Assembly (NCBI GenBank): GCA_002863045.1
Contig: PKDH01000049.1
Location: forward strand, 1 to 52,470
Direction of reading: 5' to 3'
Origin: Legionella sp.
Lineage (GTDB): Bacteria; Pseudomonadota; Gammaproteobacteria; Legionellales; Legionellaceae
Length of the DNA: 52,470 nucleotides
Shown: in pieces, positions 36,548 through 45,575 of the stretch
Position numbering within the stretch: the stretch's first letter is position 1
Layout of the letters: each line of letters opens with the position of its first letter
Notes under the pieces: model-generated
What the model saw: only the letters and a program-made list of their open reading frames with translations
Database searches by the model: none
Told to the model about the DNA's origin: nothing
Program-made: the position numbers and the translations under genes

Positions 36548-37621
36548 CGTATCGCTTTCACCTAAAGCAATCAAAGGCTCAGTAAAATTTTGTTCAAATA
36601 ATAAAAAACTTAATAAATCGCCTGAGCTGCCTTGCGCGCCTAATAAATTTAAAATAAACCGTAAAAGCGCGGGAACTTGATTGTAGTGGCTTTGAGCCAT
36701 AGAGGCGACATCGGTACTTGGCCGTAGATTGAGCGTAGCAATAGGGCGCCAAGGCGCATGGCGTTTTTTCCATATGGATAATAGGCGGGCAATTTCATTC
36801 ATGCGATTGACTGTTTCAATGTCGCGGTCAAGATTATCCAAAAATACGCTGTTTAGCATACCGCCTAAAATATGGGCAAAACCAATGGTATGGTGTGAGG
36901 CTTTGAGAGAGGCCATTGAGGTAAAGGTTGAAGGCTTGCGTGTACCAATGACTAAAATTTTTTCAACTTGGGCGCGAATAGCGCCGCGTAGCGGTGATAC
37001 CAAGCCAATACTACCATCACCGTAATGTAAATTATCAATACAGGCGGCTGGAAAAAATAGCGGCAGGGCGCTTGAAGCGAGGATATGGTGTGGTGCGAGT
37101 TCTACGGCATGACTGATGTGGCGCGGATGTTGCCAGTGTTTAAATTCAGGTATGGCATGACAAAAAGATACCGTTTGCTGCGCTTCATAGCAGGTGCTAA
37201 TTACTTCAAGATTATTGATTTTATGGGCATTAATATTGGCAGCTATCAGGTCAAAGTCAATGTGTTGATGAATAAATTGCGCCAAAGGCGAGGTATCAAG
37301 AATATAACCTGAGGGGCCTTTGTTGATTAAAAAATTGGTCACGTTGCGCAAAACTGATTTGCTCAAGCTATAGTTACTGGCATGAAAAACTTGTGAAGAA
37401 TCAATGTTGCGCCATAACGATTCAAGTTTAGCCACGGCTTTAGGGAAATCATCGGTATTCTCAGCTAAAATTGCAGCATTTAATGAGCCAACACTTACCC
37501 CGGTAATGGTGGTAAAAGGCAATTCTTTAACATTTAAAATAGTGCTTAATGCTTTGAGTACGCCTGCTTGATAAGCGCCCCTGGCGCCGCCCCCAGCAAG
37601 ATAGAGTGCGATATTTGCCAT
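36506..37621 (-). CDS. Patatin-like phospholipase
   Basis: A patatin-fold acyl hydrolase with the Ser-Asp dyad. The oxyanion loop GGGARGAYQAG lies at residues 10-20, the nucleophile motif GVSVG has Ser43, and ASSALPLFFPA precedes the catalytic aspartate in GDGSIG (Asp202). No signal peptide is present, as in cytosolic or type IV-secreted patatins. The 371-residue product could act on host or own lipids. A sigma-70 promoter (37650-37678) precedes it. The last 42 bases overlap aroE. Legionella relatives include secreted phospholipases, but this one is not assigned to a named group. Confidence 0.88.
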   Translation of the reverse strand: MANIALYLAGGGARGAYQAGVLKALSTILNVKELPFTTITGVSVGSLNAAILAENTDDFPKAVAKLESLWRNIDSSQVFHASNYSLSKSVLRNVTNFLINKGPSGYILDTSPLAQFIHQHIDFDLIAANINAHKINNLEVISTCYEAQQTVSFCHAIPEFKHWQHPRHISHAVELAPHHILASSALPLFFPAACIDNLHYGDGSIGLVSPLRGAIRAQVEKILVIGTRKPSTFTSMASLKASHHTIGFAHILGGMLNSVFLDNLDRDIETVNRMNEIARLLSIWKKRHAPWRPIATLNLRPSTDVASMAQSHYNQVPALLRFILNLLGAQGSSGDLLSFLLFEQNFTEPLIALGESDTLAASDEVQAFFES

Positions 37622-37649
37622 TACCTAAAAGCTCAGTTAAAAAAATAAA

Positions 37650-37678
37650 AATATAACGCGCCTGATACAAACACACAA
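37650..37678 (-). promoter_or_regulatory. Promoter of the patatin-like gene
   Basis: On the minus strand TTGTGT (complement of 37673-37678), 17 bases, then TATATT (complement of 37650-37655) lies 29 bases before the ATG. The spacing is ideal and the hexamers fair. Confidence 0.45.
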
Positions 37679-37799
37679 GTAAGATAGCCGGGATTAAATC
37701 ATGGCAAGATAACTGCTTGACTATACTTATAGATACCATTTCGGTTATCCTTTAATCAATAAATTTTTTTATCGCACAATCTTTAATGAGGACACGCGC

Positions 37800-39200
37800 A
37801 TGAATGCTCCAAAAGAAAGCCTTCCAACCTCAGCACAAAAGTTAAAAGAAATGCAAAAGCCTATGACTTTTGATGTAAAACATGACCGCAAATTTATGGT
37901 ATTTCTGCAAGAAAAATTCCCACTGCTTTTAACTCTGACCCAAACAATTGATAGCACGGGTATGGCCTTAACCTTATTTATCATGACTTTTAGGCAGATG
38001 AATGAGTTTTTATTTAAAGCTTTGCGTCATTTTTCAGCGGTTGGCACCATTCTTAAAGCATTTAATTTTATCCAAATCCCGCTTATTTATTTAACTGCCT
38101 TTGTCTTAGGGGAAAAAATTCCGTTTAGTTTATCTAAAAATGCGAAATGGCTCTATTCAGCCGTTCTTTTAGGGCTTGCTCTAACAAGTATTTTTGTGCC
38201 AGGGGCGGCGGTTGCCATTATCATTGCCACCGCCGGCTTGACGTTGGGGGCAAGTATCCTCACCCTTGCCAATACGCTTATTAAAAAACAAACGCAACCA
38301 CGCAAGCTTGCTGAAATTCGGGCGAAAAAAGAGGTACTTGAGCAAAAAGCACAAGCATTGCAGTTAGAAGCACAAGCACTTGAGCAAGAAGGCGATGGCC
38401 TATCAAATGCTGAGTTAGACGAAAAAATTAATGCGCTTTTTAAGCAACATCAAGCGCTTAGAGTACGTTTGACCAAGCTTTATACCGATGAAGTAATTTA
38501 CACCAAAAAAATCACTAAAAAAGGCACAGGCTTTGTGCTTGACCGCAGCGTTAGTACTGGTCTGGCAGCGATAGGGGTTATTGGCTCGGTGTTATTATTA
38601 ATGGCACCTGTAGCGGGTATTAGTGTGCTGGCGGCCACCAGTGTAGTGGGTACCGGTTATTTGGCCTTGCGTATGGTCGGGAGCCTTGTTAATAAGCTTA
38701 AAAAATCACCCACTACCCCTACGACCAAATCCTCGACATCCGTCTCTATTGCCGAAGGATTGACAAAGAATCGCGACACAGACTGTGACGCACCTGGACA
38801 AACGTTTGCTCACATGACCCAAGAATTAGGCGGAAAAGCAGCAAACTTGGTAAAAAATACCCAAGTGATGCATGTTGCTGAAACGCTTAATATTGAAATA
38901 GAACAAGCGGTAGCGCAACATGATGAGCAAGCCATGCTAAGAATTTGTCATGTATTACAAACCTATTACGCTCAAGATAAAATAACCGAAGTCGAGTTGG
39001 ATGAATTTATTAATAACCTTACAGATAAAGAACGAGCATGGCACATGATAGCGCGCGCCATTAATACGGCAAGTGCTGAAACAAAGTCAGATCTTAAAAA
39101 ACTTTTTGCGCCTGTTTTAAAACAACATCACATCACTTTTGAAGCGTCAGGCCACAATGTCGAGCATGATGCTGCAGTTCATCCTGAGCCTTCGCATTGA
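37800..39200 (+). CDS. Membrane and coiled-coil protein, unknown function
   Basis: No family is recognised. The 466-residue product has a soluble N-terminus and a weakly hydrophobic region at residues 50-105. A strong membrane hairpin lies at about 118-160. A coiled coil at 168-235 (KKEVLEQKAQALQLEAQALE) is followed by a second membrane hairpin at about 252-295 and a soluble helical C-terminus ending in a His-containing acidic tail. The order hairpin-coil-hairpin resembles the 385-residue protein at 43794 and, in part, the PmrA-boxed protein at 29144. Such proteins in Legionella are often host-membrane effectors; here this is inference only. Confidence 0.7.
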   Translation: MNAPKESLPTSAQKLKEMQKPMTFDVKHDRKFMVFLQEKFPLLLTLTQTIDSTGMALTLFIMTFRQMNEFLFKALRHFSAVGTILKAFNFIQIPLIYLTAFVLGEKIPFSLSKNAKWLYSAVLLGLALTSIFVPGAAVAIIIATAGLTLGASILTLANTLIKKQTQPRKLAEIRAKKEVLEQKAQALQLEAQALEQEGDGLSNAELDEKINALFKQHQALRVRLTKLYTDEVIYTKKITKKGTGFVLDRSVSTGLAAIGVIGSVLLLMAPVAGISVLAATSVVGTGYLALRMVGSLVNKLKKSPTTPTTKSSTSVSIAEGLTKNRDTDCDAPGQTFAHMTQELGGKAANLVKNTQVMHVAETLNIEIEQAVAQHDEQAMLRICHVLQTYYAQDKITEVELDEFINNLTDKERAWHMIARAINTASAETKSDLKKLFAPVLKQHHITFEASGHNVEHDAAVHPEPSH

Positions 39201-39210
39201 ATCAGGGTAT

Positions 39211-40125
39211 TTAGTCAACTTTGATTTCAAGTGGGGTGGCACTGCCCATCCACGCGCACCGCATTAGCTCGGTATTGTAACTGATGCTGATATGGCCGCT
39301 ATGGTCAATGGCAATCACACCCATATCCCCACCTTTCAGCACAATCGATTGTTGTTTGATGACCAAGTCGCAGGCTTGCTGTAAGGTCATGGCGGTATTG
39401 TCAAGCACAGTGGCAATGCTATGTGCAATAACTCCACGGATAAAATACTCGCCATCACCTGTGCCTGATACTGCACACGTTTGATTACTGGCATAGCAAC
39501 CCGCGCCAATAATACAACTATCACCGATACGACCGGCTAGCGAATTATCAATGCCTCCGGTCGAAGTGCCAGCAGCCAAATTGCCTTTGGCATCACGTGC
39601 TACCGCGCCAACGGTACCATGATGTTTTTTTGTTAAAAGCGTTGCCAGCGTTTCCTTTTTATGCGCTTGTTTAAATTTGGCATATTGATGTTCGGTCATA
39701 AAATAATCGTCATCTTCAAGCGTTATACCACCTAATTTGGCTAATTCCATGGCGCCATAACCTGAAAGATAAACATGACAGGTTTGCTCCATGACAAGAC
39801 GGGCAAGTGTGATGGGGTTTTTAACTTGCTTTATCATCGAGACCGCACCGGCTTTATGATGCTCACCATCCATGATAGAGGCATCCATCTCCACCTCTCC
39901 CAAACAATTTAAGGCCGAACCACGGCCAGCATTAAAAATAGGCGCATCTTCTAAAATGGTGATGGCTTTTTCAACCGCATCAAGCGCGCTTGCGCCTTGT
40001 TTAAGTAGAGCAAAGCCTGCCTGAGTTGCATGAGCTAAGCTTTCTTTTGACGCTTGGCGATGTTTGGTAAGAAAAGGCGAGTCTTTATCTGCGCCGCCGT
40101 GTACAGCAAAAGCCAATTCGTTCAT
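39211..40125 (-). CDS. iaaA: Isoaspartyl peptidase / plant-type L-asparaginase
   Basis: An N-terminal-nucleophile hydrolase that cleaves beta-aspartyl dipeptides and asparagine. The 304-residue precursor cuts itself before Thr171 in HHGTVGAVARD. Other family marks are FAVHGGA at the start, NAGRGSALN (residues 65-73), GRIGDSCIIGAGCYA and the glycine-rich SGTGDGEYFIR. Next to cphB it is expected to split the beta-Asp-Arg dipeptide released from cyanophycin into aspartate and arginine. An AAGGAG site precedes the ATG, ten bases after the cphB stop. Confidence 0.93.
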   Translation of the reverse strand: MNELAFAVHGGADKDSPFLTKHRQASKESLAHATQAGFALLKQGASALDAVEKAITILEDAPIFNAGRGSALNCLGEVEMDASIMDGEHHKAGAVSMIKQVKNPITLARLVMEQTCHVYLSGYGAMELAKLGGITLEDDDYFMTEHQYAKFKQAHKKETLATLLTKKHHGTVGAVARDAKGNLAAGTSTGGIDNSLAGRIGDSCIIGAGCYASNQTCAVSGTGDGEYFIRGVIAHSIATVLDNTAMTLQQACDLVIKQQSIVLKGGDMGVIAIDHSGHISISYNTELMRCAWMGSATPLEIKVD

Positions 40126-40135
40126 CTTAAGCTCC

Positions 40136-40990
40136 TTAAGCTATATCATCGCCAGGCATGTAGAGTTTGCGAGTATCAATGTAAAAACGACAGCCTTTGA
40201 CCAAAATATGCACTTTTAAGTTTTCAACAAAAATAGATTCACCTTCCATGGCGGTGGTGATATTCGTTTGGATAATGCGCCGACCATCAATAATCACCAC
40301 CATGCCTGAGCCACGACATTCAGCTTCTGTACCATTTTTAATGATCAAAGCCGTATCCTCGCCTAAGCCCACGCCCAACTGTTCGGGATTCATGATAATG
40401 GCATGCGCTAAGCGACCAAAGCGTCCTCGTTTGATAAAATGCGTATCAATAATACAAGTCGGCAAAAACCCTAGACCCGAAGAAATGGCTAAATTGCGAT
40501 AAATAAGTGCTTCGGTTAAACCGCCGCCTGTTATCATGACTGCTGACATGACCATTGCACCCGCGCTGGTACCGGCCACAATACATTCTTTATCTTCCCA
40601 ATAACGCGCGCGAATGATATCTACAAAAGGGCTGCCACCTAAAATTGTGGATAAGCGAAACTGGTCACCACCTGTAAAAAAGATGGTGCCAGCTTCTTCT
40701 ACACGATGTAAAAATGCTTTTCTGCGCGCCTCGAGGCGCGATTTAATCGGGATAAAACCCACATTCGTATAACCTATGGTATGGAATACCTGTTGATAGG
40801 TTTTTTTGACTTCTTCTTGTACTTCAGAGCCTGTGGTAATAATTTCTACTTTTTTATCTTTACAACCCGGCAGTAGCTCATTAAGAATTTCAAAACGAGT
40901 AAATTCTTTCATTTGTTCTGCAACATCAGGCGGTTGGTCGAGTTTATCCTCAGCGCCGCCAATAATAAGAAGTTTGCCTTTGGGAGTCAT
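40136..40990 (-). CDS. cphB: Cyanophycinase
   Basis: CphB is a serine-type exopeptidase that degrades cyanophycin to beta-Asp-Arg dipeptides in the cytoplasm. The ATG at 40990, with AAGGA upstream, gives MTPKGKLLIIGGAEDK and 284 residues. A longer frame starting inside cphA is rejected. The nucleophile elbow GTSAGAMVMS has Ser142; FTGGDQ and DTHFIKRGRFGRL, with the catalytic histidine, follow the family pattern. The start lies 41 bases inside the end of cphA, so translation is likely coupled. Confidence 0.94.
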   Translation of the reverse strand: MTPKGKLLIIGGAEDKLDQPPDVAEQMKEFTRFEILNELLPGCKDKKVEIITTGSEVQEEVKKTYQQVFHTIGYTNVGFIPIKSRLEARRKAFLHRVEEAGTIFFTGGDQFRLSTILGGSPFVDIIRARYWEDKECIVAGTSAGAMVMSAVMITGGGLTEALIYRNLAISSGLGFLPTCIIDTHFIKRGRFGRLAHAIIMNPEQLGVGLGEDTALIIKNGTEAECRGSGMVVIIDGRRIIQTNITTAMEGESIFVENLKVHILVKGCRFYIDTRKLYMPGDDIA

Positions 40991-43625
40991 ACATATAATT
41001 CCTTTTATTTGTATTGTGGGCGATGTATTCTTGATGCTTTTTTTGTACAAAATTAAGCGCTACAGGCACGCTGTCTACTGAGTAAAAAATAAAAGTATTG
41101 GGTTTTGCTTGATTAAGCGCATGTTCAATGGCCGCTGTTTCTTCTGAAATTACCCATACTTGAGGTTGTGTGCCAGCCTCAGCAATGCCTTCTTGCAAAA
41201 GCCTGGTAAGTCTATCATTACAGTTACCACGCTTATCCTCGTTATGGCGAATGATAATGGTGTCAAACATGGTGGCAGCATAATACCCAAGCTTTTTAGT
41301 ATCTTCATCACGTCTGTCACCTGTGGCGCTGATGATGCCTGTTTTGTATTTGTAATCATGTTGGGCTAAAAAATGCTGAATTTCAGCATAAGCACCGGCA
41401 TTATGGGCGTAATCAAGCAACACACGTACATCGTTAAAATCAAATAGATTCAGCCGTCCTGGCATGGTATTAGGAGAGGGAATAAAGGCTTGTAGGGTTT
41501 GATGGATGGTAGCGGCTGACATATTAAAAATAGTAGCAGTTAGAATGGCTGGCAGCAGATTTTTAATCATACATAAAGCTTGGCCATCAAAAGTTGCCGG
41601 TAATTCACGCGCATCGGCGATGATACTTTTTTGACTCTGCTGATACACCACAATGAATGAATTTTCTAGAAAAGCGCACAAGCCACCTGTGTCACGATGC
41701 GCTTTTAGGCGCGGACTATCATTTAACCCAAATAAACCTACTTGGCAGTGTAGGGTATTTTTTAAGGCATATACTCTATCGTCATCAGCATTTAATAACG
41801 CATAACCTTCTTTGCGCGTACTGCGTGCCACCACCGCCTTGACCTCGGCCAAATCTTCAAGTGTTTCAATATCTTGTAAACCCAAATGGTCGGCGGTGAT
41901 ATTGGTAATAATGCTCACATCACACTGCTTAAAACCCAAGCCTGAGCGTAAAATACCGCCGCGGGCACACTCTAAGACCGCTAAAGAAACTTCAGGATGA
42001 TAAAGCACGGCCTGCGCGCTTTGTGGCCCACTGCAATCTCCCTCGTAGAGCAATTGATTATTAAAATAAATGCCATCTGTGGTGGTTAAGCCAACTTGAT
42101 GCTCAGCTTGCATTAAGTGCGCGACTAGGCGGGCAACGGTGGTTTTGCCGTTGGTACCGGTTATCGCCACAATAGGAATGCTCGCGACTTTAGGTGCTGG
42201 ATAAAGCATATCGATAAGCGGCTTGGCAACATTTTGGGCAAGGCCATGGGTTGGCGCTAAATGCATCCTTAAACCAGGGCCGGCGTTGACTTCGACAATC
42301 GCCGTTTGCTGTTCGGTATATGGTTGGGTCATATCTTGGGCAATGATATCAATGCCACACACATCCAAACCAATGATTTGGGCAGCGCGTTTGGCAAGTG
42401 CCAAATTTGCTGGATGTACTTGTTGGGTAATATCAATGGCGGTACCGCCTGTGCTTAAGTTAGCCGTATCTTTAAGATAAAGCGTTTCACCCAAAGGCAA
42501 TACAGCATGTAATTGCAGATTTTTTTCAGCTAATATGGCAAGTGTGACCTCATCGATACTAATTAAAGTTAAGTAATTGTCATGATCATGACCACGTCTT
42601 GGGTCGTTATTGGTTTTATCGATGAGTTGCTTGATGGTACTTTTACCATCGCCGATGATGTGTGCGGGTATGCGTTTGGCAACAGCCACCACTTCAAAGT
42701 TAATCACCAGAAAACGAAAATCAATGCCTGGGATATAAGACTCAACAATAACCTGGTTTGACACGGCTTGCGCTAGAAAAAAGCTGGACAACGCTTTTTC
42801 TGGTGTTTGAATATTAATGCTAATACCGCGGCCATGATTACCATTATAAGGCTTGATAACCCATGGAAAGGCCAGATTTTTACGAACTTCATCTAACTCT
42901 TCTAGAGACGAAATTAATACACCTTGGGGTACGGGGATAAAGTGTTGTGCCAGTAATTGCTTGGTTAATGCCTTATCAGCGGCAATGTCTACCGCAATCG
43001 ATGAAGTATTTGAGGTAAGAGAGGCCCAAATTTTTTGCTGATTTTGACCATGCCCCAGGGTGATAAGTGAACCATTGTTTTCACGACGATAAGGAATGTC
43101 TCGAGTCTGTGCTTCACTGACGATGGCCTGGGTGCTTGGGCCTAATTGATGTTGGAGTGCAATGTGGCGCAAAGTTTGTAAGTCTTGCGCCAAATAGGGG
43201 TAAGGTTTGTTTTGACCCAGGTGTTCGGCAATGGCAATGGCCGCGTTGCCGGCAAATAAACCTGCTTGTTCAATTTCATAGGAAAAAATAACGTGATATA
43301 CACCAATATCTTTGGTACCATAAGTGCGCCCAAAACCACAGTCCATGTTTGCAAGAGTTTGTAGCTCAAGCGCGATGTGTTCAATGATATGACCAATCCA
43401 AGTGCCTTCTTTAAGTCTTTGGAGAAATCCACCCGCAATACCTCGAGAGCAACGATGTGTGGCCAAGCTTGGTAATAAACTTGCTAGATTTTCTGGAAAA
43501 TTGGGCAAAAGGTTAGAAGGCTTTTCTTCGTATTCACCAATATCCAGTTTAATAGCGATTAATTTTTGACGATAATTAGACCAGTAATTAGGGCCTTTTA
43601 AAACATTGGTCGCGAGAATTTTCAT
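40950..43625 (-). CDS. cphA: Cyanophycin synthetase
   Basis: CphA makes the reserve polymer multi-L-arginyl-poly-L-aspartate from Asp, Arg and ATP. The 891-residue product has the N-terminal domain with GPNYWS and EGTWIGHIIEHIALELQ. The ATP-grasp domain for aspartate addition follows (WVIKPYNGNHGRGIS at about 255-269, VEVNAGPGLRMHL at about 444-456). The Mur-ligase-like domain for arginine addition has GTNGKTTVARL at 490-500 and the LDYAHNAGAY loop. ATG 43625 is preferred over a TTG eleven codons upstream. It is the first gene of a cphA-cphB-iaaA operon, which covers both storage and recovery of nitrogen. Confidence 0.96.
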   Translation of the reverse strand: MKILATNVLKGPNYWSNYRQKLIAIKLDIGEYEEKPSNLLPNFPENLASLLPSLATHRCSRGIAGGFLQRLKEGTWIGHIIEHIALELQTLANMDCGFGRTYGTKDIGVYHVIFSYEIEQAGLFAGNAAIAIAEHLGQNKPYPYLAQDLQTLRHIALQHQLGPSTQAIVSEAQTRDIPYRRENNGSLITLGHGQNQQKIWASLTSNTSSIAVDIAADKALTKQLLAQHFIPVPQGVLISSLEELDEVRKNLAFPWVIKPYNGNHGRGISINIQTPEKALSSFFLAQAVSNQVIVESYIPGIDFRFLVINFEVVAVAKRIPAHIIGDGKSTIKQLIDKTNNDPRRGHDHDNYLTLISIDEVTLAILAEKNLQLHAVLPLGETLYLKDTANLSTGGTAIDITQQVHPANLALAKRAAQIIGLDVCGIDIIAQDMTQPYTEQQTAIVEVNAGPGLRMHLAPTHGLAQNVAKPLIDMLYPAPKVASIPIVAITGTNGKTTVARLVAHLMQAEHQVGLTTTDGIYFNNQLLYEGDCSGPQSAQAVLYHPEVSLAVLECARGGILRSGLGFKQCDVSIITNITADHLGLQDIETLEDLAEVKAVVARSTRKEGYALLNADDDRVYALKNTLHCQVGLFGLNDSPRLKAHRDTGGLCAFLENSFIVVYQQSQKSIIADARELPATFDGQALCMIKNLLPAILTATIFNMSAATIHQTLQAFIPSPNTMPGRLNLFDFNDVRVLLDYAHNAGAYAEIQHFLAQHDYKYKTGIISATGDRRDEDTKKLGYYAATMFDTIIIRHNEDKRGNCNDRLTRLLQEGIAEAGTQPQVWVISEETAAIEHALNQAKPNTFIFYSVDSVPVALNFVQKKHQEYIAHNTNKRNYMYDSQRQTSYYWRR

Positions 43626-43719
43626 GAAGAAATTATCCTTAATATGCTTCAATTGCAAAATTTAATTGAATTTAAAAATGTAAGTATCACTTTATACTAT
43701 AGATAATAATTAGCGAAGA

Positions 43720-43739
43720 GTTAAGGTTGACTTAAGAAA
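43720..43739. promoter_or_regulatory. PmrA-like direct repeat between cphA and a membrane protein gene
   Basis: GTTAAG, five bases, CTTAAG on the plus strand reads CTTAAG, five bases, CTTAAC on the minus strand. The TTAA cores stand 11 bases apart, the spacing of PmrA boxes. It differs from cTTAATatT at several outer positions. It could serve either the gene at 43794 or cphA, where TATAGT lies downstream on the minus strand. Confidence 0.35.
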
Positions 43740-43793
43740 GAGACGTTACCATATCAAGTTCGCTTGACGTTTATTTATAAGAATATGAGATAA

Positions 43794-44951
43794 ATGGTTG
43801 TATTACACCAAAAAACACAGGCATTAATTAAGTATATAAAACAAGAAAATATTCCAATACCTTTGCCACCTTGTGACAATACTCAGATATCGAGTCCCTC
43901 ATTAAAACAATATATGGCCCGTAAGGATGCAATTGATGAGCGTTATTATTTTTTACGCGAGCAATTGCATCTAAGGCTACTTACTGATTTAAAACACGCA
44001 CTTATGCCCAATAGCGCGCCTTTACCCTCAACTACGACACCTACTTTAGGTGCTAAAATAAAATTTTTTTTGATTGCTCTAGCTGGTTTAATTTTTTTTA
44101 GCTGTGAGGGTTTTGATGGCATTACCGCCATTTTAAGTGTGACATCCTTGCCCCTTGCAGTCACGTTTGCGGTTGGCACATTGTTTGCAATTTTATCAAT
44201 TGGTTTATTTTGTTTGCTCGATTTGGTCGATATTTCACGCGCTCTCAATCTAAGCCGTAGCGATTCGGCACGGGTGGTTATGATTTATGAACAAGAAATT
44301 TGGTTGATTAAATCACTGATGTCGCACCTGCAACACCATATCTTAGACGAAGATTTAACGGCAATTAGATGCCACCAAGAAACGCTAAAAATGCTTAAAG
44401 AAAAATATGCAGCACTGGCATTTTTTCGCCAAAAACTTGAAAAAACGCTGCATAATCCCTGGCTTAAGGTAGCTAAAACAACGTTTTCAATTATTAATGC
44501 TTTGATTTTTTTTAGTGGTGGTTTTTATGCGGGTCAAACAGTCGCGTTGAGCATCACAGGCTTAATCGGTTTAAGTTCCCTTGGGGTGACCGCGCCATTT
44601 GTATTAGGTGTAAGTATTGCAGTTAGCATCGCGGCGTTAAGTATTTATTGGTATGTTGAGCGTCCGGCATTAAACCATTTAGTTGAAAACATTATGAGTT
44701 TCGATCGGGAAGAGATAGAAACGTTAATTGCGCCTGAAGCGGTCAAAGAGGTTGAAGACCAGTTCGATGTCATTACAACGCAATTGCAACAGCGTGCAGG
44801 TGAGCTTAAACGTTTACCAAGATCAAAAAACCTAACCCCAACTCTGCGTCGTGCGCATTCACTCCATCGGTTACCTTTAACGCCAGCCCAAAATGTCTTT
44901 GATGAAGGGGATAGTGATTCTGCGCTTAGCCACCAAAGATGCGGCATCTAA
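43794..44951 (+). CDS. Membrane and coiled-coil protein, unknown function
   Basis: No family is recognised. The 385-residue product starts with about 85 soluble residues. A membrane hairpin follows at about 88-145, a charged helical stretch at 150-222, a second hairpin at about 228-287, and a helical C-terminus ending in an Arg/Ser-rich tail. The two-hairpin, helix-between layout parallels the 466-residue protein at 37800. A PmrA-like repeat lies 55 bases upstream. The last 75 bases overlap the convergent hda gene, an unusually long overlap. It is a candidate secreted effector, without direct proof. Confidence 0.7.
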   Translation: MVVLHQKTQALIKYIKQENIPIPLPPCDNTQISSPSLKQYMARKDAIDERYYFLREQLHLRLLTDLKHALMPNSAPLPSTTTPTLGAKIKFFLIALAGLIFFSCEGFDGITAILSVTSLPLAVTFAVGTLFAILSIGLFCLLDLVDISRALNLSRSDSARVVMIYEQEIWLIKSLMSHLQHHILDEDLTAIRCHQETLKMLKEKYAALAFFRQKLEKTLHNPWLKVAKTTFSIINALIFFSGGFYAGQTVALSITGLIGLSSLGVTAPFVLGVSIAVSIAALSIYWYVERPALNHLVENIMSFDREEIETLIAPEAVKEVEDQFDVITTQLQQRAGELKRLPRSKNLTPTLRRAHSLHRLPLTPAQNVFDEGDSDSALSHQRCGI

Positions 44952-45575
44952 TTTATCTAGTAATTGCACTAAAGCGCCCATATCACGAGGGCTACGATTG
45001 ATAAGAAATAACGCCGCAGCATGGGTGAGAATAAGGCCTTTTTTATGTGCTTTTTGTTGTAAAACATCAATTTTAGCTTCATCGTTTAACGATTTGATTT
45101 GACACACCAAGCCCCAGGATAAGCGTGAGCGCAAATCTGCTAATTTTAATGGCAGTAAATTGGGTGGATTGTGACCTGAAACAATAAGCAAAGTGCGGTC
45201 GTTTTCTTTGATACGATTATAAAGATGAAACAAGCCTTCTTCCCAGACCCGATCAAGCGCGATGGCTTCAATATCATCAATGGCAACCAAATTTTGTTGT
45301 TCTAATTCTTCTAAAACGTGCGGGGAGCAATCGGTTAAAAGTTTCAAGGGTAAATAAATGCTGGTTTGATTAAATTCGCTTAAATATTGGCAGCATGCTT
45401 GTAGTATATGCGATTTACCTGAACCACTTGGTCCCCATAGATAAAATAACCGTTCGCTTTGATTATCGAGTGCTTGTATCAGTTGTTGTTGAAGCAGCGT
45501 ATTTTGTTGCCAGTTAAAATCTTGCAGCGTGGCCTGATAGGTGGCATTAAAAGCTAGAGGTAGCTGTGAGGTCAT
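44877..45575 (-). CDS. hda: DnaA regulatory inactivator Hda
   Basis: Hda is a DnaA-like AAA+ protein that, with the DNA-bound beta clamp, triggers ATP hydrolysis on DnaA to stop re-initiation. The 232-residue product starts with a clamp-binding-type segment SQLPLAF, has Walker A GPSGSGKSH and Walker B LVAIDDIEAI. The sensor region SRLSWGLVCQI follows, and the protein ends ITIPFIKDILGW. It overlaps pgsA by four bases (ATGA) on the same strand. Confidence 0.94.
   Translation of the reverse strand: MTSQLPLAFNATYQATLQDFNWQQNTLLQQQLIQALDNQSERLFYLWGPSGSGKSHILQACCQYLSEFNQTSIYLPLKLLTDCSPHVLEELEQQNLVAIDDIEAIALDRVWEEGLFHLYNRIKENDRTLLIVSGHNPPNLLPLKLADLRSRLSWGLVCQIKSLNDEAKIDVLQQKAHKKGLILTHAAALFLINRSPRDMGALVQLLDKLDAASLVAKRRITIPFIKDILGWR

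Noticed and set aside
40991..41050. Longer cphB start
   Set aside because: It would lie deeper inside cphA. The ATG at 40990 gives the family N-terminus and has AAGGA upstream.
43626..43658. Longer cphA start at a TTG codon
   Set aside because: MKILATNVLKGPNYWS from the ATG at 43625 is the usual CphA start, and AGGA stands upstream of it.
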